Positions 9,946 through 19,291 of a stretch of DNA of 61,363 nucleotides are shown in pieces. The notes under the pieces were generated by a model that did no database searches, was not told where the DNA came from, and saw only the letters and a program-made list of their open reading frames with translations. Position 1 is the stretch's first letter. Every line of letters begins with the position of its first letter. This DNA is from Pseudomonadota bacterium (lineage in GTDB: Bacteria; Oederibacteriota; Muellerivitia; Muellerivitales; Muellerivitaceae): contig JAJPJW010000211.1 of NCBI GenBank assembly GCA_021324075.1, positions 1 through 61,363 on the forward strand, written 5' to 3'. The position numbers and the translations under genes are program-made.

Positions 9946-10073
9946 TCACAATTCCTCGCAAATCTTTCCCCGGGCCGGTACAATTGATTCCGCAATTCGA
10001 CATTGACGCGGTAAACCATTAATCCAATTTTCATAACCGTACCGGACTTGAAAATCCGGCCAGGAGGCAGGCC

Positions 10074-11105
10074 ATGAAATCCACCACTTACAAATCTTCC
10101 GGCGTGAATATTGACGCCGGCAATGAAACCGTCGACCGCATCAAAAAGCAGGTCGCCTCGACCTTCAATGAAAACGTCCTTTCGGATATCGGACTCTTTG
10201 GGGGTCTCTACGAATTCAAGGCGAAGAAAATCAAGAAGCCCGTGTTGGTGGCTTCCACCGACGGGGTCGGCACCAAGATCCAGATCGGCGTGGCCATGGG
10301 CAAGTACAAGACCCTGGGACAGGACATGGTGGGACATTCCATCAACGACATCCTGGTGCAAGGCGCCAAGCCCTTGTTTTTCCTGGATTATATCGCGGCG
10401 GGCAAGTTGAGCCCGGCGGTCGTGGAAGAAATTGTGGCGGGAATGGCCGAGGAATGCCGCAAGGCCGGCGTGGCCCTGATCGGCGGCGAGACCGCGGAAA
10501 TGCCCTCGGTTTACCGGGAAGGGGACTACGACATCGCCGGGACCATCGTGGGTGTGGTGGAAAAGAAGAACATCATCCGCGGAGAGGAAGTCGCCCCGGG
10601 GGATATCTGCATCGGATTGCCGTCCGTATCACTCCATACCAACGGTTATTCCCTGGCCCGCAAGATCGTCACCGAAGTGGTGGGGCTCAAATACACGGAC
10701 CGCGTGCCCGAACTTAACGGCATCATTGGGGACATCCTTTTGATCCCGCATAAGTCCTATTTCCATGAAATCTACCCGGTCCTGGACGAGGTCAACATCA
10801 AGGCCATGGCCCATATCACGGGTGGCGGGCTTGTTGACAACCCGCCCCGGGTGCTGCCGGAAGGCTGCCGTATCCGTTTCAAGGAAGGCAGTTGGAAGGT
10901 CCTGCCCGTCATCGATTGGCTCATTAAGCGGGGCAATGTGCCCAAAGAAGACGCCTACCGTACCTTCAATATGGGATTGGGGATGGTGCTGATCGTGGGG
11001 CCCAAAAAGGTGGATAAGGCGCTTCGGAAACTGCGTAAAAACGGGGCCAACCCTTCGGTGGTAGGCGAGGTCGTCGCGGGCAAAAAAGGCGTCGAGTTCG
11101 TTTAA
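10074..11105 (+). CDS. purM: Phosphoribosylformylglycinamidine cyclo-ligase (AIR synthetase)
   Basis: A 343-residue AIRS-family enzyme closing FGAM to AIR with ATP. The start YKSSGVNIDAGN and the motifs STDGVGTKI, HSINDILVQGAKPLFFLDY and GGETAEMP are typical. The C-terminal half has HITGGGL. Start is ATG after a strong Shine-Dalgarno site (CAGGAGG). It is divergent from the GGDEF gene across a 222-base gap, so it needs its own promoter. A TTGACG at 10003-10008 is visible, but no matching -10 box at normal spacing, so the promoter is unresolved. Confidence 0.96.
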   Translation: MKSTTYKSSGVNIDAGNETVDRIKKQVASTFNENVLSDIGLFGGLYEFKAKKIKKPVLVASTDGVGTKIQIGVAMGKYKTLGQDMVGHSINDILVQGAKPLFFLDYIAAGKLSPAVVEEIVAGMAEECRKAGVALIGGETAEMPSVYREGDYDIAGTIVGVVEKKNIIRGEEVAPGDICIGLPSVSLHTNGYSLARKIVTEVVGLKYTDRVPELNGIIGDILLIPHKSYFHEIYPVLDEVNIKAMAHITGGGLVDNPPRVLPEGCRIRFKEGSWKVLPVIDWLIKRGNVPKEDAYRTFNMGLGMVLIVGPKKVDKALRKLRKNGANPSVVGEVVAGKKGVEFV

Positions 11106-11117
11106 AAAGGGCCCTTT

Positions 11118-12884
11118 TTGGAAAACATTCTCCCTGCGCTTCAACGGTGGTTTTGGGCACTGACCCTCACCGCTGTCATCCTGGCGCCTTCCTTCCGGGA
11201 AACGGATTACAAATCCTACGCAGCCTCCATCGGGTTTTTGTTGCTGCTCCTCACACAAGCCTTCCGGCTTTTCAAGAAACCTGAAATTTCCTTTTCGCCC
11301 CTTGAGTTATACCTCGCCCTTTATGTGGGATGGACCTGCCTGTCCTATTTTTGGAGCCCCGTGGGGCTGGCGGCCTCGGAATACCTTGGGAGGTTTTTAC
11401 CCTGTGTGGGTCTTTTTCTGTTGGTTCGACAGGATGGCTTGATCGAAAAGCCCGATTTAAGGTTTTGGTTGGCTGGGATGATCGTGGCCATGCTCCTTGG
11501 GCTGGCGCAAGGCCTCCGCTTTGATTTCATCCCCGCTTATTTCCAGGAAGAGAATGGACGAATTTTTTCAACCTTTGGAAACCCAAATGTTTATGCCGCC
11601 TTTTTGGTTTTAAGTTTTCCAATCCTCTGCTTGGGTTTCTTTCCGAAAAACGATGCGCGCTCAACGGTTATGACCGGGTTCGTCATCATTGTTCTTTTTC
11701 TGAGCCTCTACCTGGCCCAAAGCCGTGCTGGTTTTGTGGGACTTTTGGCTGAGTTTTGTCTTTTGGTCTTTTGGGCATGGCCTCGGATAGCCCGGTTCCA
11801 ATATGGGAAATGGGCTGTTCTTTTTCTTTCAGCGGTTGTTTTGTGTTTTTTATACGAAAAAATCACGGCCTTCGCCTTCCGTCCTACTGAACGGCTGGAA
11901 GTTTGGAAGGGAACCATCCAAATGATGCTGGATAAGCCCGTTCAAGGCTGGGGCATCGGCCAATTCTCCCTTCATTTTCAGCCCTATATGACCGAAGAAC
12001 TTTCAGTCCAAGTGCTCCGGGACAACAGTTTCGCCGAACACGCGCACAATGAGGTGTTGGAGCTGGGCGTGGAATTGGGCTTGGTTGGATGGGTGCTCGC
12101 GGGACTCTTTTGGTTCCGGTTACTGGGGCGGGCAGTCCTTCAATCCCTAAAGCTTCGAAAAGAAGAGGGCCCGCTTCCCATCGGGACGATGGGACTGACC
12201 GCAGGGCTCCTGGGATTGGGCATTACAAACCTGTTTGACTACAACTGTCGCCTGTCCGGGATCGCTTTTCTCCTTTGGCTGTCCGCGGGCTTGCTGGCGA
12301 ACCGGGTTTTCCCTTCGGACAAAATCAAATTAAAAGCGCCTACGGGCGCGGTTTTATGTTTTTTATTGGCTGGTAGCGTCATCTTCGGTTTAGTGGAGGA
12401 AACCAGGCTTTTGACCGCCGTTTTGACGGAAAATTCCCAACGGGATTTTCTCAAGGAGATTCCGTCGGACCTTTCCTTGGAGCAGCAAAAGCTCTTGGAA
12501 GACATTAAAATCCGACCCAACAATCCAGATAATTACCATGAGTTGGGGAATTTATTCGCCAAAGCGGGGAGGCTGGATCAAGCTCAAATCGCCTTTGAAA
12601 AGGAATTGGAATTGAACCCCCGATCGGAAGGCGCCTTTTTGAACCTGGGTAATATCTTTCTATTGACCGCGGACAAAGACCCGGGAAGGCTGGAATTGGC
12701 TAAAGCCTGCTATGAAAGATGCATCCAATTGGATCCTCAAAAAATGGATGGGCATTTTGACCTGGCCTATGTTTATTTTCTCCATAAAGATATGAAAGGC
12801 GCTTTGGGGCAATTGAACGAAGTTTTGAAGATGGACCCGCAAAATGCCAAAGCCCTGGCTCTGAAAAGGCAGATACTTCCATGA
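11118..12884 (+). CDS. O-antigen ligase/polymerase-like membrane protein with C-terminal TPRs
   Basis: A 588-residue protein. About residues 1-440 are a multi-pass membrane region of the O-antigen ligase (Wzy_C) type. Typical segments are FSTFGNPNVYAAFL, AQSRAGFVGLL, and a long periplasmic loop with GWGIGQFS and AEHAHNEVLELGVELG. Members join or polymerise lipid-linked sugars on the periplasmic face, or glycosylate proteins; the substrate cannot be read. After residue ~455 come about three TPRs (NPDNYHELGNLFAKAG, then SEGAFLNLGNIF). Start is TTG, 12 bases after purM. The stop overlaps the next gene's start (ATGA), so the two related genes are coupled. Confidence 0.8.
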   Translation: MENILPALQRWFWALTLTAVILAPSFRETDYKSYAASIGFLLLLLTQAFRLFKKPEISFSPLELYLALYVGWTCLSYFWSPVGLAASEYLGRFLPCVGLFLLVRQDGLIEKPDLRFWLAGMIVAMLLGLAQGLRFDFIPAYFQEENGRIFSTFGNPNVYAAFLVLSFPILCLGFFPKNDARSTVMTGFVIIVLFLSLYLAQSRAGFVGLLAEFCLLVFWAWPRIARFQYGKWAVLFLSAVVLCFLYEKITAFAFRPTERLEVWKGTIQMMLDKPVQGWGIGQFSLHFQPYMTEELSVQVLRDNSFAEHAHNEVLELGVELGLVGWVLAGLFWFRLLGRAVLQSLKLRKEEGPLPIGTMGLTAGLLGLGITNLFDYNCRLSGIAFLLWLSAGLLANRVFPSDKIKLKAPTGAVLCFLLAGSVIFGLVEETRLLTAVLTENSQRDFLKEIPSDLSLEQQKLLEDIKIRPNNPDNYHELGNLFAKAGRLDQAQIAFEKELELNPRSEGAFLNLGNIFLLTADKDPGRLELAKACYERCIQLDPQKMDGHFDLAYVYFLHKDMKGALGQLNEVLKMDPQNAKALALKRQILP

Positions 12885-14947
12885 CGGTCCCCAGCGAAAA
12901 TTCTGTCCCAACCCCGTCCAAACCCCCACTGGCCCCCATGGGATGGGCCATGGCCCTGGAGAAGGCCCCACAGTTCCTGGCGGTTTTGCTTATTTTTACC
13001 CTGCCTTTTATAACTCAGCTTGAAGGTCAAAACCCCCTTTTCCCGAAATTCGCGGTCACCGAAATCATCGTTTATTTCATCCTTGGTTCCTGGGCTCTCC
13101 GTGGTTTTTTGACCGGAAAGCTGATATGGGTTTCTTCAAGGGCCCTTTGGGTGCTCCTGGCTTTCCTGCTTTGGGACACAGTTAGTTTATTTTATTCACC
13201 TTATTCAAAAGCCGGCTTTTTGCAAATGAAAGACGATGTGGTCTATCCCCTGTGGTATGTCCTGTTGAGCTTCACCTGCCTGGAGGCATGGCAGGCGGAA
13301 AACCTGCTTGTTTCTTTTTTAATTTCGGGTTTTGCGACAGCCCTCTGGGCCTTGGGACAAGTTTTCGGACTCGGAGACGGGGGTTGGACGATGGTTGTTA
13401 AAAACCAATTTCAGGGAAGGTCCCTTGCCGGTTTGGGAAACCCCGATTACTTGGCCGGCTTATTAACGATGGTTTGGCCTTTGGCGACGGCGCTTTGGAT
13501 GAGGGCGGCAAGCCGGTTCGCCCAGTCGTTTTGGGGGCTCTTGACGGCCGTTTCATTGCTTGCGATTTTTCTTACTGGAAGCCCGGGTGGATGGTTGGGG
13601 TTAACCGTGGGGACCTTGGTCTTCATGGGGCTTACACTCAAGGAACAGGGATTCCAGGGCTTGAAATGGTTCGCCTTACCAACCCTTTTGATAATGATGT
13701 CTCTTTTTTTGGCTCCCATGTCGAGCGGCCTGAAGGCTTTTTTAACCCCGGCTGGTGAGCCAGCCCAATTCCAATGGCAGGTTTGGCGTGGATCCGTCAC
13801 GCTGATCGAGGAGCGCCCCCTCCTTGGTTTTGGATACGGAAATTTTTCCACGGCCTTTCCATCCCATCGTCCGCCTTACCTGGCGTTGCACCAACCCCAG
13901 CGGGCTTCCGATGTTGGTCATGCCTCGAATTGGCCTTTGGAATGGGCGGCTGAAACGGGGTTCGTCGGTCTTTTCATGCTTTTGGCCTTCTGGTTTTATG
14001 TTTTGGCCCAATGGTGGAAGCTTTATAAAGCCAATGCGATCCCCAAATCCCTGGGGGCTGGGATCTTTGCGGCCATAGGGGGATTGGCCGTGGATAACCT
14101 CCTGGATATGAACAGTTACCTGCCAACAACCTATGTCCCGCTCCTTTTTCTTGCGGCTTTTCCCGTGGCCTTATCCCAAAGGTTTTACCGCATTGAGGGA
14201 TTTCCGCTCCAAAGGAAGGAGTTGGACTTGAGCCGGTGGAAAATTTATCTCCTTCCGGTTTTAGCCCTCTTGATGGCGCTGGTATTTCAAAGGGTTGGAG
14301 AGGCCTTTCAACGCCAGGAAGCCGATTTAGAGCTGAAAAAGGGCTCCGCTGCCGCATCGAGGGGAAACTGGGACGAAGCCTTGGATTTTTACGACAAGGT
14401 TTTGAAACTTGATCCGGACAATATCCCGGCCCGTTATTTTGAGGGAACGGCCTGCCTTGAAAGAAACCATCCGGGCGATTTGGCAAAAGCATTGGGCTAT
14501 TTTGACGCCGTGGAACAAATTACGCCTGATTACAAACTCATCCACTATCAAAAATACCAAACGCTTCTTCGACTGGGGAAAGATGCCGAGGCGAAGGACG
14601 AATTGAAACGTGCCGTCCGCTCCGACCCCATGCTGGTTTACCTATTGGACAACTTCAAGAGGGCCCGCACCCTGGCCGGATCGGGACAACTGGAAGAAGC
14701 ATTAATCATTTATCAAAACCTGTATTTCGACTATCCTACCTGCGTTCCGATGATGGTCAACTTCGCCAACTGCTTCGCAATGGCCGGAAATTTGAAATCG
14801 GCGATCCATCTTTACCAAGAAATACTTCTATTGGATCCGCAAAACGACAAAGCTTTACACAACCTTCAAAAGGTCGTAGAAGCGTGGAAACGGTCGAACG
14901 AAGCGGGCAATTCGGAACCGAACCTATTGGGAAGTGAGTTGGAATAA
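12881..14947 (+). CDS. Second O-antigen ligase/polymerase-like membrane protein with C-terminal TPRs
   Basis: A 688-residue paralogue of the preceding protein with the same plan: about a dozen hydrophobic helices, then TPRs from about residue 485. In the Wzy_C-like core, GRSLAGLGNPDYLAGLL corresponds to the GNPN segment and GFGYGNFSTAF to GWGIGQFS. The periplasmic loop has HASNWPLEWAAETGFVG where the neighbour has HAHNEVLELGVELG. The Asn/Glu substitutions suggest a different acceptor or donor, or altered activity. TPRs include NWDEALDFYDKVLKLDPDN and NLKSAIHLYQEILLLDPQN. Start overlaps the upstream stop by 4 bases. purN follows 33 bases later, so the pair may ride on purine-operon transcription. 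Confidence 0.78.
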   Translation: MTVPSENSVPTPSKPPLAPMGWAMALEKAPQFLAVLLIFTLPFITQLEGQNPLFPKFAVTEIIVYFILGSWALRGFLTGKLIWVSSRALWVLLAFLLWDTVSLFYSPYSKAGFLQMKDDVVYPLWYVLLSFTCLEAWQAENLLVSFLISGFATALWALGQVFGLGDGGWTMVVKNQFQGRSLAGLGNPDYLAGLLTMVWPLATALWMRAASRFAQSFWGLLTAVSLLAIFLTGSPGGWLGLTVGTLVFMGLTLKEQGFQGLKWFALPTLLIMMSLFLAPMSSGLKAFLTPAGEPAQFQWQVWRGSVTLIEERPLLGFGYGNFSTAFPSHRPPYLALHQPQRASDVGHASNWPLEWAAETGFVGLFMLLAFWFYVLAQWWKLYKANAIPKSLGAGIFAAIGGLAVDNLLDMNSYLPTTYVPLLFLAAFPVALSQRFYRIEGFPLQRKELDLSRWKIYLLPVLALLMALVFQRVGEAFQRQEADLELKKGSAAASRGNWDEALDFYDKVLKLDPDNIPARYFEGTACLERNHPGDLAKALGYFDAVEQITPDYKLIHYQKYQTLLRLGKDAEAKDELKRAVRSDPMLVYLLDNFKRARTLAGSGQLEEALIIYQNLYFDYPTCVPMMVNFANCFAMAGNLKSAIHLYQEILLLDPQNDKALHNLQKVVEAWKRSNEAGNSEPNLLGSELE

Positions 14948-14980
14948 GGACCAGGCCGGTTTTAAGAACGGGGTTTTCCA

Positions 14981-15604
14981 TTGATCAAAATCGCGGTGTT
15001 TGCCTCGGGAGGCGGGTCCAATCTCCAGGCCCTTATCGATGCCCAGGAAACAGGCTTGTTTAGGGCCAAAATCGGCCTGGTCTTTTCCAACGTCGCCGAC
15101 GCCAAAGCGTTGGAAAGGGCCGAAAACCACCGGATCGAATCGGTCGCCATCACCAGCAAGGGTTATTCGGGCAGCCGGGAAGACTATGACCAGGAGGTTC
15201 TCCAGCTCTGCCAGGCCAAGAAAATCGACCTTATCTGCCTGGCCGGTTATATGCGGATCCTGACCCCTGCTTTAATCAGGCCCTTCCCGTGGAAGATCAT
15301 GAACATCCACCCGGCTCTTTTGCCGAAATTCGGGGGGGAAGGAATGTACGGCCACCACGTCCACGAAGCGGTCATCAAGGCCAAGGAGAAGGAGTCCGGT
15401 GCCACGGTGCATTTTGTGACCGAGGGGGTGGATGCGGGGCCCATTATCGTGCAGGGAAATGTAAAGGTTTTTCCGAACGACACCCCCCAAAGCCTCGCGG
15501 AAAAGGTCTTGAAGGTGGAGCACCTGATTTATCCCGAAGCGGTCCGGTTGTTTTGTGACGGAAAGATCAAAGTATCGGATGGGCGCGTCAAAATCCTACC
15601 TTGA
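14981..15604 (+). CDS. purN: Phosphoribosylglycinamide formyltransferase (10-formyl-THF dependent)
   Basis: A 207-residue GART enzyme transferring a formyl group to GAR. The start IKIAVFASGGGSNLQALID, the catalytic segment MNIHPALLPKFGG (Asn/His pair) and HEAVIKAKEKESGATVHFVTEGVDAGPII are diagnostic. The TTG start is used because the first beta-strand begins right after it and no ATG lies in range. Length is normal (about 200). It opens the second purine run purN-H-D, 8 bases before purH. Confidence 0.95.
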   Translation: MIKIAVFASGGGSNLQALIDAQETGLFRAKIGLVFSNVADAKALERAENHRIESVAITSKGYSGSREDYDQEVLQLCQAKKIDLICLAGYMRILTPALIRPFPWKIMNIHPALLPKFGGEGMYGHHVHEAVIKAKEKESGATVHFVTEGVDAGPIIVQGNVKVFPNDTPQSLAEKVLKVEHLIYPEAVRLFCDGKIKVSDGRVKILP

Positions 15605-15612
15605 GGTGAGAA

Positions 15613-17187
15613 ATGGCTGAAGACAAAGTAAAGGTCAAACGGGCTTTGATCAGTGTTTCGGACAAATCGGGGCTGATCGATTTTGCCAAGGAACTGGCGG
15701 CCCATGGGGTGGAGCTGATCTCCACCGGCGGCACGGCCAAGGCCATCAAGGAAGCGGGCCTGGCGGTCAAGGACATCTCGGAAGTCACGGGCTTTCCCGA
15801 GATGCTGGACGGCCGGGTAAAGACCCTGCATCCGGTGGTGCACGGGGGACTCCTGTCCCTGCGTGACAACAAGGAGCACATGGAAACCATCGCCAAACAC
15901 AACATCAAAATGATCGACTTGGTTTGCGTGAACCTTTACCCCTTTGAAGCCACCATTTCCAAGCCCAACGTGGAGCTGGACCACGCCATTGAAAACATCG
16001 ATATCGGCGGACCCTCCATGATCCGGTCCGCTTCTAAAAATTACCGCAGCGTGACGGTGGTTACTTCCGCTTCCCAATATGCGGCCGTCACCAAGGAAAT
16101 GAAGGAAAACGACGGTGCCACCACCTTTAAGCTTCGCCAGGAATTGGCAATCGAGGCCTTTGGGAATACCGCCCGGTACGACGGAATGATCCATGAATAC
16201 CTGCACAAACGGCTGTCGGACAAAACTTGGCCGGATGTTTTCACGATGTCGGGCCTGAAGGTCCAGGAAATGCGGTATGGGGAGAACCCGCACCAGCCTG
16301 CGGCGTTTTACAAAGACAAGAACAATCAGTTGCCGACCATCGCCAACGGGAAGCAGCTGCAAGGCAAGGAACTTTCCTACAACAACATCATGGATGCGGA
16401 TGCTTCCCTGATGATCGTTAAGGAGTTTGATGAGCCTGCCGCCACCATCATCAAGCATACAAACCCCTGTGGAACGGCGGTTGGAAAGGACGTAACGGAG
16501 GCATTCGTGAAGGCTTTTGACGCCGATCCTTTGTCCGCCTTTGGCGGGATTGTGGCGGTGAACCGGCACGTGGACGGAAAAACGGCCCTGACTATTTTGG
16601 AAAAGCTGAGTTTTTTTGAAATTATGCTGGCGCCCTCCTATGATCCGGGTGCTTTGAAAGCCTTTGAGGCCCGTAAAAACCTGCGGGTCATGACGGTGGA
16701 AGGACTGGGTCAATCCAAGGAGATGGTGCCGGGTTACCATTTGCGCCGGGTGGAAGGTGGGTTCTTGGTGCAGGATTTCGACCAGGCGCCGGAGGATAAA
16801 ACCCTCTACAAAGTGGTCAGTGACAAGCAGCCCGATCCAAAGCTGGCGAAAGACATGGAATTCGGCTGGAAATTGGTTAAGCACGTGAAATCCAACGCCA
16901 TCGTCCTAGTGAAGGACGGGGTTTCAATTGGAGTGGGTGCGGGCCAGATGAACCGCGTGGGTTCCCTGGAAATCGCCATCCGGCAGGCGGGTGACAAGGC
17001 TAAAGGAAGCGTCATGGCTTCGGATGCGCTCCTGCCTTTCCGGGACAGCGTGGACGCTTGTGCCAAGGCCGGGATCTCCGCCATCATCCAAACGGGGGGG
17101 AGCGTCAGGGACAAGGAGGTCGTTGAGGCCGCCAACCAGCACGGCATCCCGATGATTTTTACGACCTACCGTCACTTCAAACACTGA
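15613..17187 (+). CDS. purH: Bifunctional AICAR formyltransferase / IMP cyclohydrolase
   Basis: A 524-residue enzyme for the last two purine steps. The N-terminal IMP cyclohydrolase domain has ALISVSDKSGL, STGGTAKAI and DGRVKTLHPVVHGG. The C-terminal AICAR transformylase domain has RYGENPHQ and the catalytic Lys-His in IIKHTNPCG, with SAFGGIVAVN. Start ATG follows a GAGGTGAG Shine-Dalgarno site. Long reverse-strand open frames over this gene are shadows. Confidence 0.97.
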   Translation: MAEDKVKVKRALISVSDKSGLIDFAKELAAHGVELISTGGTAKAIKEAGLAVKDISEVTGFPEMLDGRVKTLHPVVHGGLLSLRDNKEHMETIAKHNIKMIDLVCVNLYPFEATISKPNVELDHAIENIDIGGPSMIRSASKNYRSVTVVTSASQYAAVTKEMKENDGATTFKLRQELAIEAFGNTARYDGMIHEYLHKRLSDKTWPDVFTMSGLKVQEMRYGENPHQPAAFYKDKNNQLPTIANGKQLQGKELSYNNIMDADASLMIVKEFDEPAATIIKHTNPCGTAVGKDVTEAFVKAFDADPLSAFGGIVAVNRHVDGKTALTILEKLSFFEIMLAPSYDPGALKAFEARKNLRVMTVEGLGQSKEMVPGYHLRRVEGGFLVQDFDQAPEDKTLYKVVSDKQPDPKLAKDMEFGWKLVKHVKSNAIVLVKDGVSIGVGAGQMNRVGSLEIAIRQAGDKAKGSVMASDALLPFRDSVDACAKAGISAIIQTGGSVRDKEVVEAANQHGIPMIFTTYRHFKH

Positions 17188-17203
17188 CCTGAAGGAAGCC
17201 AGC

Positions 17204-18481
17204 ATGGACATTCTTGTTGTCGGTTCCGGCGGCCGGGAGCATGCCATGTGCTGGTCCCTGGCTAAATCCAAGCGCCAGCCCAAATTGTTTTGCGCGCCCG
17301 GAAACGCCGGCATTTCCAAAATAGCCCAATGTGTGGATATAAAGGCCGAGGATATCGAGGGCCTTGTCAAATGGTGCAAAGACCGCAAGCCCGGCTTGGT
17401 CGTGATCGGCCCGGAAGTGCCCCTTTGCCTGGGATTGGCCGACGAATTGACGAAGGAAGGATTCCAGGTGTTCGGCCCTTCCAAGGCCGGCGCCCAGATG
17501 GAAGGAAGCAAGGATTTCACTAAAAAGCTCCTTCTTGAAAACCATATTCCGACGGCCCGGGCGGCGACCTTTACGGATTATGAAAAAGCCCTGGCCTATG
17601 TGCGGGCCCAGGGTGCCCCCATTGTCATCAAGGCGGACGGCTTGGCGGCAGGGAAGGGAGTCACGGTTTGCGAAACCACAGATCAGGCAGAGCTTGCGCT
17701 TGAAGAAGCGATGAAAAAAAAGGCTTTCGGTGAAGCCGGCTCCAAGGTGGTGATTGAGGAGTTCCTCAAGGGGGAAGAAGCATCCATTTTGGCCTTCGTG
17801 GACGGGGAAACCATCGTCCCCATGGTCAGCGCCCAGGACCACAAGCGGGTTTTTGACGGTGACAAAGGGCCTAATACGGGTGGAATGGGAGCCTATTCCC
17901 CGGCGCCAGTGGTGACGGAAAGCCTGCATGAGGAAATCCTGGATAAAATCCTCAAACCAACGGTTGCCGCCCTTCAACGGATGGGAATTGTTTATAAAGG
18001 GGTTCTCTATGCCGGTTTGATGATCACCCCGGAAGGCCCTAAGGTCATTGAATACAACTGCCGGTTTGGGGACCCTGAAACCCAGGTGGTCCTGCCCCGG
18101 CTAAAAACGGATTTTGTCAACATCTGCATGGCCGTGGCCCAGGGCAAGTTGTCTCATTTGAAGATCGAATGGGATGAAAGGCCGGCGGCCTGCGTTGTCA
18201 TGGCTTCTGAAGGGTATCCAGGGGCTTATCCCAAGGGAAAGGTTATTGAAGGCCTTGAAAAGGCCGCCGCCCATGCCGATTCATACGTCTTTCACGCGGG
18301 TACGGCTCTGGTGGGATACAAAACAGTCACTTCCGGGGGCAGGGTCCTTTGTGTGACGGGTTTGGGGGCCACGATTCAGGAAGCATTGGATCATGCTTAC
18401 CAAGCCGTCGGCGACATCCATTTTGAGGGTGTGCATTTTCGAAAAGACATCGGTTGGCGGGCCCTCACCAGCGGCCGTTAG
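17204..18481 (+). CDS. purD: Phosphoribosylamine-glycine ligase
   Basis: A 425-residue ATP-grasp enzyme joining phosphoribosylamine and glycine. It begins with DILVVGSGGREHAM. ATP-grasp signatures include KADGLAAGKGV and the metal-binding EYNCRFGDPETQ, with the linked TGGMGAYSPAP. Length is normal. It ends the purine cluster; the 139-base gap downstream precedes the tsaC-type gene. Confidence 0.97.
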   Translation: MDILVVGSGGREHAMCWSLAKSKRQPKLFCAPGNAGISKIAQCVDIKAEDIEGLVKWCKDRKPGLVVIGPEVPLCLGLADELTKEGFQVFGPSKAGAQMEGSKDFTKKLLLENHIPTARAATFTDYEKALAYVRAQGAPIVIKADGLAAGKGVTVCETTDQAELALEEAMKKKAFGEAGSKVVIEEFLKGEEASILAFVDGETIVPMVSAQDHKRVFDGDKGPNTGGMGAYSPAPVVTESLHEEILDKILKPTVAALQRMGIVYKGVLYAGLMITPEGPKVIEYNCRFGDPETQVVLPRLKTDFVNICMAVAQGKLSHLKIEWDERPAACVVMASEGYPGAYPKGKVIEGLEKAAAHADSYVFHAGTALVGYKTVTSGGRVLCVTGLGATIQEALDHAYQAVGDIHFEGVHFRKDIGWRALTSGR

Positions 18482-18620
18482 CCCTGTCAAAAGGAACTCT
18501 TCTCTTTGTCCCTTTGGCATAAAAATGGGTGGAAAACTCAGTTTCCTGCTGAAAAATTCAAGTTTCTTTGAGAAAATTGATTAAAGAAATGCGGTGCTGA
18601 GGCCGCGAACGGAAAAGACC

Positions 18621-19274
18621 ATGGGCGAAAAAACCGATTCCAAATCCTTGCCTTACACCCCGGCGAACCTCCAGCAGGTGGCCAAGGTCATTAAAGAGGG
18701 CGGGATTGCCGTTTTCCCAACGGATACCGTTTATGATATCGGCTGTTCGGTGAAAAAGCCGGATGCACTCAAGCGCATATTTAAGATCAAAGACCGCCCC
18801 CTCAATCAGTCCCTTTCCATCCTCATTTCGAGACCCGAAGTGGCCCTCGAAATTGCGGATTTCAAGGATAAGGACCTGGATATTTTGAAGAAGATTTGGC
18901 CGGGTCCCTGGACATTGATCACCCGCGCTAAAGTTCATTTGGCTCCCGGCGGTGTCGGGCCCGATGGAACGGTGGCCCTGCGCTGTCCCGACCATGGGAT
19001 TGCCCTGGAGTTGCTCCGCACGGCTGGGGACACCTTGGCCGTCTCCAGCGCCAATTTTTCCGGTGGAAAAAGTCCCGTCCGGTTCGATGAGGTTGACCCG
19101 GAAATCCTTGAAAAGGTGGATGCGGCCCTGGATGCGGGCGTTTGCCCACTGGGTGGGGAAACCGCCATCGCCAAATTCGACAAGAAACGCCTCTCCATCG
19201 TCCGAACGGGCTGTGTTTCCAAGGAAGAAGTTGCCAGAGTGGAGGCTCTTTTAACCCAGCTTTTACAGGAATAG
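18621..19274 (+). CDS. tsaC: Sua5/YrdC/YciO-family protein, probable threonylcarbamoyl-AMP synthase
   Basis: A 217-residue YrdC-domain protein. It has VFPTDTVYDIG and KIKDRPLNQSLSIL (conserved K-x-R and S-x-N-like residues) and the later SSANFSGG. The family makes threonylcarbamoyl-AMP from threonine, bicarbonate and ATP for t6A37 of tRNAs; YciO-type members are less well defined. An in-frame GTG exists at 18594, but the ATG at 18621 gives a normal N-terminus. Usual TsaC (about 190-210 residues) fits; it lacks the extra Sua5 C-terminal domain. Confidence 0.85.
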   Translation: MGEKTDSKSLPYTPANLQQVAKVIKEGGIAVFPTDTVYDIGCSVKKPDALKRIFKIKDRPLNQSLSILISRPEVALEIADFKDKDLDILKKIWPGPWTLITRAKVHLAPGGVGPDGTVALRCPDHGIALELLRTAGDTLAVSSANFSGGKSPVRFDEVDPEILEKVDAALDAGVCPLGGETAIAKFDKKRLSIVRTGCVSKEEVARVEALLTQLLQE

Positions 19275-19291
19275 AAAACGGGGGAAAAGGG

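Noticed and set aside
10003-10037. Promoter for purM from TTGACG at 10003
   Set aside because: No acceptable -10 box at 15-19 bases.
15529-16884. 451-residue reverse frame opposite purH
   Set aside because: Shadow of a well-conserved gene; His/Gln/Arg-rich composition and no recognisable motif.
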